Shown here piece by piece: positions 35,140 to 46,357 of a DNA stretch of 64,000 nucleotides. Position 1 is the stretch's first letter. The number at the start of each line of letters is the position of its first letter. The DNA comes from Podospora pseudocomata (taxonomy: Eukaryota; Ascomycota; Sordariomycetes; Sordariales; Podosporaceae): contig NW_026946366.1 of assembly GCF_035222375.1 (NCBI RefSeq), positions 248,001 to 312,000 of the forward strand, read 5' to 3'. The notes under the pieces are model-generated. The model saw only the letters and a program-made list of their open reading frames with translations, made no database searches and was not told where the DNA came from. The position numbers and the translations under genes are program-made.

Positions 35140-36126
35140 AGGATGGGAAGAGGGGAGAAGAGGTGGGGGGTAATGGATCGGAGATACCCAAGAGAGAGAA
35201 GTAAGGAGAGGGGGTAATGGACCTGGAATGGGACACAACAACGTTTTTTTTTGTTTTGGTGATTGGTTGCGGGGCTAGGGAGTAAAGCAGGGCATGGTGA
35301 AAGTGTCTTGTTACTTTGCTGGGTTGCCGCTGGGTTGGTTGTCACAGTTGTGAAGTGCCCTCGTTTTCAACAGGGGCATGTTCTCTACGTTTTTTGTCTT
35401 TTTTTTTTGTTCACGATTTGATATGCGATGTATGAACCGGGGGAGGGTTTACGTTTTCTTGTCTTTTCTTTTTTCATCATCTGTTTTCTTTTTCTCGGCC
35501 GAGGTCGGCAACGGTTATATGTTTCGGGAAAGGGATGGGGAAACGAGAAACGAGGGGGCGTCGAACGGGTTTTGCGGTTGTTTGTTGATGTCTATTTTGT
35601 GTCATGTTGTGTATGATGAAGCGGGCGGTATAAGTCACAGGGGATCGATCCTAACATGCATATATCTTTCACACAAAGTAAATAAATCTACGACACCCTT
35701 TACGGTTGTTGTTTTTCTTTTTTGTTTCTTCGACTAGATGCGATGGGCTGAAGGTTTTGCTTCAACCCACTGCGTTTGCTCGAGGAGACAAGAAAGGAAA
35801 ACAATAACTGTAAAGGGTGTCGTGGATTTGATATGAACATATTTTCTCCCTCCTAAAAATTGACACTGGATGCTGGGCATGATCGACTGGTGGATGAGTA
35901 GAGAAGGATCAAGGCTGACTGCTTGATAAGTCACAAATGGAAATACAGGTGACACGCATGTATAGATGAGCCGTTCAAAGTGACCGGCTCGAAGCAAGAG
36001 TCAACATCTCACTTCAACACAAAAACAAATAACAATACTTTTTCAGTTCAAATCATTACACACTCACAAAACTCCCTGCTTCCCATGCATCATCAAACTC
36101 TTTTTTATATTTCTACCAAAAAGCAC
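35140..36126. other. Convergent intergenic region Rheb/SES1
   Basis: About 1 kb of 3' regions for two converging genes. Its main feature is the long hairpin at 35684-35829, listed separately. The short ORFs are T-rich and not convincing. Confidence 0.6.
35684..35829. repeat. Long imperfect inverted repeat (about 69-bp arms, 8-nt loop)
   Basis: Left arm 35684-35752 and right arm 35761-35829 are reverse complements at 55 of 69 positions with no gaps, separated by 8 nt. Of the 14 differences, 11 give G:U pairs if the plus strand is transcribed, two give A:C and one is a C:C-type mismatch. A plus-strand RNA would therefore fold into an almost continuous stem. It lies about 545 bp after the Rheb stop and about 300 bp beyond the SES1 stop. 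Candidates are a foldback MITE or a small-RNA hairpin precursor. No coding content is seen and target-site duplications are not obvious. Confidence 0.8.
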
Positions 36127-38017
36127 TTAACGAATAGGAACCTCCTTCGTCTCCTCCGCCTTCTTGGCCTTGCCAGGGAAAGGGATAAAGTCAGGGGCGC
36201 CAGGAAGGTACTTGCGCAGTGGCTCTGGGATTTTGACGCCCTAAATCACATTGTCAGCACATCACATCACTCAACACACTCCCCCCAGGTCAAAAACTTA
36301 CATCCTCAGTCTGGAAGTTTTCCAAAATGGCGCAAATAGTTCTCGTTGTGGCGGTAAGCGTAGAGTTGAGGGCGTGGACATAGGTCTTCTTGATCTCGGT
36401 CTGTTTCTTGACGCCGAAGCGGATCTCGAGGTCTCTGCTCTGGTAGTCGGTGCAGTTGGAGCACGAGACCAGCTCCTTGAACTCTCCTTGGTGGGGGAAC
36501 CAAGCCTCGAGATCGAGCTTCTTGGAGGCGGCGTTGTTGAGCGCGCCGGAAACGATGGCCACGACGCGGTAGGGGATGCCTAGCGACTTGTAAAACTCCT
36601 CCGAGTTGGCAATCATCTGGTCAAACATCTCCCACGACTTCTCGGGATCCGTGAGGCAGAACTGCTCCACCTTGGTAAATTCGTGGACGCGGAAAATGCC
36701 CCAGACATCTCTGCCGTGCTAGAGGGGTGTGAGCAAATTTTTTACAGGATAGGCGGGGGCAAAGGACATACAGCACCAGCCTCCTTGCGGAAGCATGTCG
36801 AGTAACCGGCATACTTGAGAGGGAGGTCCTTGGATTGAAGCCACTCGTCGCTGTGGAACGCGGAGATGGGCTGTTCCGAGGTCTGTTGGATGTCGGTATC
36901 AGAAGCATGCCAAGGTATTCTCATCGAATGTCACGGTGATACAAGTGCAAGAAATAGGGGTAAAAAGGGGCTACTCACAGCGATCAGGTACTTGTCAGCT
37001 TGGTCGCCAGTGACCTTGTACAGCTCCTCGTCGAATCTGAACCAACGTTAGCATTTAACCTCTATCGTCAGTCCAGAAGGTGAACTAACTGTGAGAGCTG
37101 AGCGGTCTTGGCCATTTGCTCCTTAAGCATGAGCATAGGAGTGCCAAGAGCGATGTAGTCCTTCTGGTCCAAGAACTCGAGACCATAGTTGATGATAGCC
37201 CTGTTTGTCTCCCGTCAGTATCCTCTCTGCAGTTTCGAAAAAGAGTGTCGAATACGTACTGGTTCAAGAAGAGGCCCCACTTCTTGAGGAAGTAACCACG
37301 ATGGCCAACAACCTTGACACCTCTGACTGGGTCGTATCCGTCGAGCTTCTCGAGAACTTCGTGGTCTGTCCAGCGTCATGTCTTAGCCATTGCTTCTTTC
37401 CAACCATAGACCTGCGGTGTTTCTCACGAGAAAGGACATTCTTCTTCTCAAACGTGACGCCCTCGGGAGCCCACGTCCGTACGACCTCGTTGTTGTCCTC
37501 GTTGTTAGACACAGGAACCGACTCGTGAACAAGATTCCCGATGGTCTTGAGCTTAGCGTTCAGGATCTGCTGCTTCTCAGCAGCCTGGGCGAGCATGTCC
37601 TTCTTTTCCTTTTCGAGCTCGGCCTTCTTCGCGAGGAGTTCGGTGACATCTTCCTTGGCCTGTTTGCGAGTGCGCGCGCATGTCAGATAGCCGTCGCAAA
37701 CATGATGCTGGATGAGGTTCAAGGTTTATGGTACCTTCTTCTTGGGGCCGATCTGCTTCTGGACCTCGTTGATCTTGGCGTTGAATTGTGTGGCCGCGTA
37801 CTGAGCTGTTATGGGTGATCAAAGAGATCAATCAGTCTACTGTGGCATGTTGTACAATTCGGGACAGACTAGAAGTTGACTCACTCTTGCGGTGGTCCTC
37901 GAACAGGGCAATCACCTCGTCGACAGCCTCCTCGGGAGCATGGCGCTTGCGCTGGGACTCCCTGATCTTCTCGGGGTTGCCGCCGCGCTCGGCAATGAAG
38001 TCGTTGATGTCGAGCAT
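36127..38017 (-). CDS. SES1: Cytosolic seryl-tRNA synthetase
   Basis: Nine exons: 38017-37885, 37805-37735, 37659-37428, 37365-37260, 37200-37090, 37036-36979, 36882-36772, 36718-36302 and 36240-36127 (450 aa). It charges tRNA-Ser with serine. The N-terminal ~115 residues form the tRNA-binding coiled coil ([20 protein letters not shown]...[18 protein letters not shown]). The class II core has [13 protein letters not shown], motif 1 near [26 protein letters not shown], motif 2 [21 protein letters not shown] (split by an intron after GA), and the motif 3 region around [21 protein letters not shown] (quoted up to 20: [20 protein letters not shown]). Exon 3 must end at a GTGAGA donor to give LSHHEVLEKL. 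No mitochondrial presequence is visible. A TGACTCA site lies in the divergent promoter shared with HAM1. Confidence 0.95.
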
Positions 38018-38525
38018 GGTGGTGACTGGTACTGGTAGGTGATGTGGTGTAGAGGAAGAAGAGGATGTCACGGCAAAAAGATATGGAAAGATGGCAAAGT
38101 ACACACAGTCACAAACACAACGTCGCAACTTGACTTGCACACACAGTGGATGGATGGACTGATAGAAGGACGGGACTCGCTCTCGAGGACAGTCGCAACG
38201 GTATGGCGGGGCAGATAATTATTTCGGCGGCGGGGTGGAGGGGAATGTGGGGCCTCGATCTGCTTCCAAGTTCAAAAGATGAGACCAGGGGCCAGGGGTC
38301 CTCCTTTTTTAGAGCGATATCCACCCAATTATCCCTGTGACTCAGGCCAAGAAGGGAGGCTGTCATTCGGCGTAGATGCATATAAAAGAATGAGAACTGT
38401 ATTTACAGGTTAAGAATACCGCGTATGGGTAATGATTTATCTCACAGGTCAACCCCAATCCTGTCACTCATACAAACTCTTTCTCTTCCCACTTCCACTC
38501 TCAAGGACTCCCACAAACAGCCAAA
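38018..38525. promoter_or_regulatory. Bidirectional promoter SES1/HAM1
   Basis: 508 bp separate two divergent starts, so both promoters must lie here or overlap the neighbouring gene. It contains a TGACTCA Gcn4/CPC1-type site. No TATA box was confidently placed. Confidence 0.65.
38338..38344. promoter_or_regulatory. TGACTCA (Gcn4/CPC1-type site)
   Basis: Exact palindromic consensus, 321 bp before the SES1 start and 182 bp before the HAM1 start. Aminoacyl-tRNA synthetase genes are known targets of cross-pathway control, so a role at SES1 is plausible but inferred. Confidence 0.5.
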
Positions 38526-39145
38526 ATGACCGAAGCCCGCCACCAAGTCAACTTCATCACCGGCAACGCCAACAAGCTCTCCGAGGTAAAGGCCATCCTC
38601 GAGCCCGCCATCTCTGTCACAAACCAGTCCCTCGACCTTGTCGAGATCCAAGGCACCCTCGAGGAAGTAACCATTGACAAATGCCGCCGCGCCGCCGAAC
38701 TCGTTGGCGGTCCCGTCTTGGTAGAAGACACCTGCCTCTGTTTCGATGCTCTGCAGGATCTCCCAGGACCATACATCAAGTGGTTCCTGGGGTCTATTGG
38801 CCACGAAGGTCTCAACAACATGTTGCTTGCCTATGAAGACAAGGGTGCCAAAGCTGTTTGCACGTTCGGATACTCTGCCGGACCTGGACATGAGCCCATC
38901 CTTTTCCAGGGCATCACACACGGAAAGATTGTGCCCGCAAGGGGGCCAAGCAACTTTGGCTGGGATCCTATTTTTGAGTATGAGGGGAAGACGTAGGTTT
39001 ATTTTCAAAAGACGAGGAAGTGAGAAGAAGCTGACAGGACAACAGATACGCCGAGATGGACAAGGCCGAGAAGAACAAGATCTCTCACCGGAGCAGAGCT
39101 TTGGCGAAGCTCCAAGAGTGGTTCGCCAAGGAGATGACCGCGTAA
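38526..39145 (+). CDS. HAM1: Inosine triphosphate pyrophosphatase (HAM1)
   Basis: Two exons: 38526-38992 and 39046-39145 (188 aa). Donor GTAGGT and acceptor CAG restore [13 protein letters not shown]. It hydrolyses non-canonical purine triphosphates (ITP, dITP, XTP) to monophosphates and so cleans the nucleotide pool. The substrate-binding [14 protein letters not shown] motif opens the protein. [11 protein letters not shown] and [16 protein letters not shown] are conserved, [16 protein letters not shown] follows, and [10 protein letters not shown] near the end is the family's closing motif. Length is normal. It shares a 508-bp divergent promoter with seryl-tRNA synthetase. Confidence 0.95.
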
Positions 39146-39830
39146 GTCAAAATCTGAGAAATAAAAATAATCACATTGCGGACCAAACGATCAGTGCTTG
39201 AAGTGTTTTACAAAAGCTCTACATGTCTGATAAGGCCCTCTAACATCCAAGAAGGCCCGGCTGCCATCTCGATCTCTTGGACCATCTCTATTTCTATCTC
39301 CCCCTTTCCCTCCTAATACCGCCTAGCATAGCACTCTTGTTTCAAGCGCAATGTGATAAACTAGTGCTACTGAACCATGTTCGCTACCTATCTGGGCTAA
39401 AGTGGCTCATGGAAATGATATCCCTGAAATATAGCCAAGAATACCACAGCAGTATGAATACACGCTTGTCCCACTGATAACCATCAGTACGCTCCATGCC
39501 CTCGTCCTCTCCTTCCTCTCCTACCTCCTCTTCCTCCTCCACGTGGCCGCTGGGGGTGAACCGGGTACGTCGACATCTCACCAAAAAGAGTCTCAAGCGT
39601 CTTTTCGACCTTGTCCGCCACCTTTTTCCTAACGCGGAACCCTGCCCACACCACCGCTGTATCCTCCTCTGTCGTCTCGTAACCATGAAGCATCCTACAG
39701 ATCATTAGCAATCCGCACACATCTTCCCAGAACAGAAGTCTTACTCGCCCTGTGTATTTCCCTATCCCCCCACAGGCACCGCCCCAGGAAGAAGCCTATT
39801 TCTCGTCAGCGCCAATCATCATCAACATCA
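39146..39830. other. Convergent intergenic region HAM1/ZUP1
   Basis: Both 3' ends; the ORFs seen on either strand overlap each other and carry no family signal. Confidence 0.5.
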
Positions 39831-41524
39831 TCAACAATTTAGTCCAACCCACTTCAAAAGCTCAAACTCTTTAAAATCCCCCAAATACCCCCCACCTCTC
39901 CTATACCCCTTCAGCGCCCCATCCGGATAAGGATACCTCACCGGCACCACCCCCGCCCCCCTCTTCCCATCGCCAATATTATTACTGTTATTGTTTATCC
40001 CCACCATCCCCAAAACCTGATAACAATCCTTAAAATGCGGATCGAAAACCAACAGCCTCCCCTCCCCCGTCCCCGCCCCCCTCTCAAACCCAACAATAGT
40101 CATCGAATGCCCCAAATGCTGAAAATACAACGGCGGCAACCCCGTCAACCTCACCTTGCCCCCTTCTCCCCTCACTATCGCCTTGTCATCTGACCTAAAG
40201 TACTCCTCCACCGTCCTCAGCAGCATCTCGACCGCCTTGGCGGGGGACTTGTCCTTGATCGACTGGGCAGCAAACGGGACGCCCAAGTACCTAAACATGG
40301 CCACTGCCTCGGGGGTGCCAATGTACTTTCTCGTGTTGCGTATCCCGCCTGTTTCGGCGCGGCCCGTGGCGGAGATGTTGTTGTCCCAGGCCGCCTCGAT
40401 GTAGTCTTGGATTTGGAAGATTGTTGGGATTTGGGAGGCTAGCTTGTGGGCGTTGGGGATGGTGGTTGATTGGGGGGGTTGGGTTAGGTAGGAGCAGAGC
40501 ATTTGGATGTTGCGGTAGCCGCAGAAGCCGCCTTCGCGCTTGAGCTTGGAGATGTGGTGGACGCAGGGGTGGCAGAGGTAGGCGTGGTGGGTGGAGAGGG
40601 AGGATTCGAGGAGTTGGGCTAGGACCGGGACTACGCCTGGGGGGTTTTGTTAAGTGTTTTGCGTGAATTCGAGAGCTTTGAGACTGCTTACCAGCTGTTT
40701 GGACTTGTCCCTTTTTCCGTAAAAGATCCGCAAGCCAGTCTGGCATTCGGTCTTCGTGCGCATATCTACCGAGATGCTTCCTCTGTTCGGTTTCAATGTT
40801 AACAAGAGCTCCTTTCTTACTTAAAATGCAGACATGAACTTACACCCAACCGCGTCCCGCGCGTTTTACTCTCGGAATCGCCAGACGTCTTAGAATCATG
40901 GCGACGCCATAGAATACGATGTGAATATGAAGAGGAACTAGGCATTTTCAGGAGTCTTTTCCACGCTGATATCGCCTTGGAGTGGCGTGTACTTGGCTCC
41001 GAGGCCTTGTGAGATGATTTTGATACTGATTCAGGAGCGTTTGATAAGGGTGATGATGATGCAGTAGGTTCTGACACGGCTGTGATAGGGTCTGGTGGAG
41101 GAGGGTGATAATCATGGACGTCGGTCTCCTCGGTGGTATGGAGTTCTAAGTGATATTCCACCTGGCTGAGAAGAAGAAATTCTCCACACCCTTCAACCGG
41201 GCACTCGACGTATCCTGGATCGTCGTCATTGCCCGTGTTGGCAGTGCCATTACTATTTGGAGAAGGGGAGGTGCGGTCTTGATCAGCAGCAGCAAGAAAG
41301 GGCGGTTCTCCTTCAGCGTGCAGCGTTTCCATGTGCTTTGTCACGTTGCGCACCTGAATTAGCGGGCAGGCTCTACGGGGGTTGGGGTCGGGGTCACTTC
41401 AAAGATGGGAAGCCGGCGACAATATCATTGTGTTCTGCAAACGGAAGGGACTTACAAGCAGCATTTGATACTCGCCCTCTTTGGTCTTCCAGCCACAAAA
41501 GGGGCACTCCATTGTGTCTGTCAT
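39831..41524 (-). CDS. ZUP1: Zinc-finger C78-family peptidase (ZUP1-like deubiquitinase)
   Basis: Four exons: 41524-41456, 41353-40844, 40782-40692 and 40636-39831 (491 aa). The N-terminus MTDTMECPFCGWKT supplies a CPFC pair that continues across intron 1 to HMETLHAE, forming a C2H2 finger. A second finger is CPVEGCGEFL with HLELH (residues ~85-110). A Ser-rich linker follows. The catalytic C78 domain has the nucleophile in GGFCGYRNIQM (Cys262), His400 in GHSMTIVGFE, and Asp422 with His424 in FDPHF. In animals ZUP1 cleaves K63-linked ubiquitin chains and supports genome stability, and UFSP relatives act on UFM1. Fungi mostly lack UFM1, so ubiquitin is the likelier substrate. Fission yeast Mug105 is a shorter relative. 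Confidence 0.88.
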
Positions 41525-44500
41525 GGCTGGATGGAGCTCCAGAGGGGCTTTGTCTGTTCGAGTCCAGCTGCAGGGTCGTCGCGTGGAGGGCAAGGATAAT
41601 GGTATCCATCAAAGAGGGCGATGTGACTTTGCTGTAGGAACCCGAGGATACATGATATCCGCAAAAAGAGCGTAATGATACTTTGCCATGACGAGAGAAT
41701 GCGGCACGTTCCCAGAGTCGCGTGAAACTTGCCCCGAGAGAAGGCCTGTTGGCCAATTGGTTGATACTGGATAGTGCCGAACCACCGTTGGCAGAGTGGC
41801 AAGTTATGCCATGCCTTGTTCGGCTTAGGGTATGCCGTTGGATATGCAAGGGTGCTATACCGCGACAAACCTTCAAGGTGCCCATCTTGATAGATGTTTG
41901 TCCTTGATGTCCCTACCAAGGCAACTTGAGATTATTCCAACTCGGCTGATCATCAACAACTACGGTGACCCAACGCTCTGGGTCACTTTCGTTACGAGCT
42001 CGCCTGGTCAGCCCTGGTATTTAAGCTGGTATTGAAAGGTTTGCCCCGCAAAACCGCCGCGGAGAGTCGGCCCAATGCGGTTGGACTGTTGGTTTTACTG
42101 CCACCCTTCAACCGTTTGGAGTTGGAATCTTGACTTCTTTTCTTTTCGCTTTCCAACATCGATTTTTTTGATTTTGTTGTACTTCAACTTTCACGGGGTT
42201 ACCGATGCAGCAATTCATCTCGTGAGAGCTTCATGTTTCATTTCCATCAATTGGCCGGAGCGTATTCAGCTGGAGTCGGTTCCCAATCCGGAAGTCATGG
42301 CGATACATCGCGTATTTGCGGCAACACATCAACTGCCTGTGACCGCAACTTGGAGTCCCTGATCTGGCTTAATTCCGATGCATCACAGGGTCACCTTCAC
42401 GCTACATCCCCTATGAAACACCTCTACGACTTTGCCGTCGTTTATTCCAAATGGCGGAGGCACAAACAAGTCGATTGCAAGATCGCCGTCACGCAAGTTT
42501 GGTACCAGCGCATGTGGTCAGCAGCTCTGCAGCAAAAGGGCGCGGCGCGGGGGGAAGCATTGCGAGCTATTAACCGACGCTGCCTCGGATTAGTGTTTCG
42601 ATCTCGTCGGAAGCGTACCTATGCCACATCTTCGTACATACAGCCGAAGAAACCGTCGGATGCCGCCTTTGTCAGCTGTACCATCGACGTTGTAGTAGAT
42701 GACCTCTATCGCAATTGTCGTCAGCGGATTCAGAACCCGAACACCGATCTTTGCAACACCGAAATCCGATCATCAACCTGTTGTGCATGCTGTCACGATG
42801 AAGTCAAATCCTAGTTGCGATCCCGTCGCTGCCTGTGACTCCCAGCCGATATGTTTTCCGCACTAAAAGATTACCCATTGGGGCGCAGCTGACTATTCTC
42901 TACCAGGACATGGAACTACCTAGTTTTGTCTTCCATCTTACGGCCCAAGCTCTCGTCGTCGGCAGCTATGACGTGTCGGCGTTGAACCCTCCTGTTCATG
43001 GGAACATTCGAGCCCGGGAGATCCGCCCCAGTGGACGCCAGGGACTTCGCTAACGAAGCCCATGATGCCTAAACAGGAATCTTGTTCATGCCTGGGTCGA
43101 ACTGCCTCTCCCACATGGCCCCAGGCAACAATATGCTGTCAAAGGAGATGCAATATCTTCACCACAGTGAAGACGTCAAGGCCGAAGAGCGAGACAGTGC
43201 CGTCACCGACATCTGGCCCTCATGGAATCAAACGAAGAGCCCACTGCGCATACCCGGATCGCCCAGGAAAACCGGATGCCGAGGTAACATTGCGTCGATA
43301 CGAGCTTTTGGTCATGTCGTCAGGCTATCTAAAGTTCTTTCTTGTCACTGATAGAATCCCTCCAAACAGGCCGAGGGGAAGCACGCGAATATTGTTCTCA
43401 ACGTTGAAGAAACTCAATGTGAAACTTGAAGAATACTTCGGAGCTAACAGCTTTGGGGACGATATCGTCAGCAACTCACTTACATCCGGTCTTGGCGCAA
43501 GCGGGAGATCTCCGAGTCGAAAAGTCTTGGCTTTCCATTCTTAACCACGACAAGCTTTCCCCCAGTCCGCTACCAGACTTGGGACCCGCCGTTCGGCCAA
43601 CAAGCCACTCCCTCCCTTTCCTCAACACCGGTAGTCAATTGCACCCTGCCGAGTAGGTTGGTGCCACGCGCAGTATTCTCACTAAGCCCTACGCATGGCT
43701 AATATCGGGGTGTCACGTCAAACTAGCACCTCTAGCGTGACACAGGCGAATCAAGGTATGGTCTAAATAATGCTAGGGCACGGCAGAAGAGCCCTGTAGA
43801 GCTCATCGACTAGGCCCATGTTCCCCTGAGGCGAGTATTCCGTTAGCTTCCAGGCAGGTATTCATTGCCTGTCTTCGATGAAAGGTTTCGCCCCCAAACA
43901 AATGAACACTTACAGATCAGCTGTGTAATTGTTCATGCAAGGACGTTTCCAGAGCCGAAATGTGGCGGCGGCAGAGCACGCAGTGCACATTGCAAATCAG
44001 GGATCGGTCGACACGATCGAAACAAGTTTCCGGCTTCATTATGGCCTGGCTTTGGAGGCTGTGGCACAACAACATCACGGGCATGGACATTCTAGTGGCC
44101 GCGGAGAAGCCAAAAGATTCCAACTTTGATGTTAGAGATGAGGTAAGCGACAATGTTATTGGCTGTGAATGCTGATCGGATTCACAAAACAATGAGGGAA
44201 ATACCACACGCACATCGAGATATGAGGAAGCAACCAATATCAGTGGACTTGATCTCTAGATTGGGAAGGCGACACCACAACACAGAAGAGTCACAGACTT
44301 GATATCTTGCATATCGCAAGGGTTCTCCCGTGACAGTCTCGGGGGGCGGAATCGGCTGTGATTGGGCGCCAGATCAGCAATTGAGGCTGAAGCAGGTAAG
44401 CCTTGGCTACATGATAGTACATATTCACATAACCATCAGGAGAACAGGAGTGGGTTTGAGGACGTCCAGAGAGGGCATAGGTGAAAGGAGGTTGCCGTCT

Positions 44501-45353
44501 CACCTGCAAAGATCACTAAACCAGCAGTGATTGGCAGAACAGTGCATACTCTGGCTGTGTTTAGTTGACCGGATTACTCAACCCACTGGCTCTACTATTT
44601 CATTCCCGCACATGCTGCAAGGCCCCTGGAACCGATCTTACTCGATTTTCCCTCCAGTCTTTTGTTAGGTAATACTTTGGTACATGTGAAAACAAAGATA
44701 GGATCAACTTTCCACCATTTGACCCCGGGCTAGGCAGGGATCTCGGAAGTGGGTGTAACGGTTGCTGAGTTAATCACCATTTTCCACGTTGCGGAGACAC
44801 ACCCTTCTTTTTACTTGGCTACCTAGAGTAAACCCCGGACAATCGCACGGGGCGGCATTCTAGCGTACGGCGGTAGCTGCAACAAAGGACATCCGCCTCC
44901 CGAAGATGTCATCCTGGGCGTCATGTTCTTCCCACACCTGGCTACCTGGCTGCTGCTTTACCTACACAAACTACTTAGCTGGTATGTCATGAGAGGGGGG
45001 AGGAGGAGAAACGAGGGGTGATTGTGTGTGTTACTTCCAGCCACTCCATGTGCGTAGAAAGGAACCTCGGAATTAAGAAGCGGGTATAAACTTGGGGGTG
45101 GTTGTGATGAGGGGGGGGGGGCGGAAGAAACTGGGTTACAGTATGGAGGAATATAACTTGAAGCTCCCTCCCCCACATGGAAGTTCGGATTCAGCTCGAG
45201 AGAGATTCAGCAAACAAGGTTTTGGTATAGCTATAAAAACATTGAAGTTGTGTGTTGAATACTGGGACATACTCTACCACTTACTACATCTTACCCTTTT
45301 TTCTTTCGAGTTACCCAAACCAGATACCAACCACCATTTACTTCCAACCAAAA
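41525..45353. other. 3.8-kb gene-poor region
   Basis: Divergent region between ZUP1 and the Zn2Cys6 gene. Several medium ORFs occur (42233-42814, 43062-43544 on plus; 43917-44237 on minus), but none shows a known domain, and I could not build a spliced model with consistent frame and signals. Decayed gene remnants or long promoters are possible. The last kilobase, with GGGGGGGG and CTCCCCC runs, looks like promoter DNA. Confidence 0.4.
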
Positions 45354-46357
45354 ATGGCAGACACTCTAAAGAGGACATTCCATGGTGAGTAAACCCCCTG
45401 CCAAGATTTTGTCATCAACCCCAACCTGCCTTACCTCACTCACACCCATCATCATCATCACCACCATTGTATATTTCCCTCCCATTCGGAGGGACGGGAA
45501 AGCAATATACATGCATACACTTTCCTGACATCAGCTAACCACCACCCTTTTCCCCCACAGGCTGCCTAACCTGCCGCAAACGCAAAGTCCGCTGCCTCGG
45601 CGGCTCCCCCTCCTGCCAAAACTGCTCCCGCATGAACATCACCTGTCACTCCTCCTTCGAGACCAACCTCCGCATCAGGGTGTCAACGCCCACAGGACAA
45701 AAACTGGTGGACAACAGGCCTGCCCCCCCTACCCGGGGACCTCGCCGTTGTTTACCGCAACCCCCGGCGGCAGCACCAGCACCAGCGTTTGACCACACCC
45801 ACCAACACCAACAAAACGAGACCTATCCCTCCATCACGTTCGAACCTCACTTTTCGTCGTTTTCCCTGTCTCAACCACCACCACTGACAGCGGGTTATGG
45901 GCAGGGTCAGGGTGGTGGATTGGCCGTTCAAGTCCCACCACAGTATACCACCACCACCACTCCAGCATCGGTTTCGATCCCTAGTTTCGACAACGGGCTG
46001 TACAACTGGAACACCAGCTTTGACTTTTCGTGTGTAGATCCCAGCCTTGACCCCGGTTTTGGGAATGGATTCAACAATGCGGTTTCGGCGGGGATGGTGA
46101 ACAGCAGCAGCACGATGGGGTACGGGGATTTGATGCCTGGACTGCTGCTGCCGCCGGGGTTTGCTACTTCGGCGCAGATGCCTGGGTTGGTGGTGGTATC
46201 GTCGGAGAGTGACTTTGGTGGTGGTGGTGGTGGTGTTTTTCTTCCGGGGGGGCAGGAAGGGACGAAGGAGTGGGTTCCTAAACGGAGGAAGAGGAGTAAT
46301 AAGGTTGTTGAGAAGGAGGGGGAGGGGGAGGGAGGTGGGTGGTCGTATCACAGGTGA
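45354..46357 (+). CDS. Small Zn2Cys6 (binuclear cluster) protein
   Basis: Two exons: 45354-45384 and 45561-46357 (275 aa). Immediately after the splice junction the protein reads GCLTCRKRKVRC then LGGSPSCQNCSRMNITC, a perfect C-x2-C-x6-C-x6-C-x2-C-x6-C zinc cluster at residues ~12-38, so it should bind DNA. The rest is Pro/Gln/Thr/Gly-rich with a basic KRRKRSNKVVEKE patch near the end. The usual fungal transcription factor middle homology region is absent, which makes it short for the family. The ending is uncertain: the stop in CACAGGTGAGTT overlaps a good GTGAGT donor, and splicing to an acceptor before 46432 would add PQPYHLA and end near 46450. Confidence 0.8.

Noticed and set aside
37877-37883. 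Another TGACTCA in the SES1 gene
   Set aside because: It coincides with the GTGAGT 5' splice site of intron 1, which explains the sequence.
41540-41575. B-box-like GTTCGAGTCC suggesting a tRNA gene
   Set aside because: The flanking bases do not form a T-arm, no A box lies at the right distance, and the site lies at the ZUP1 5' end.
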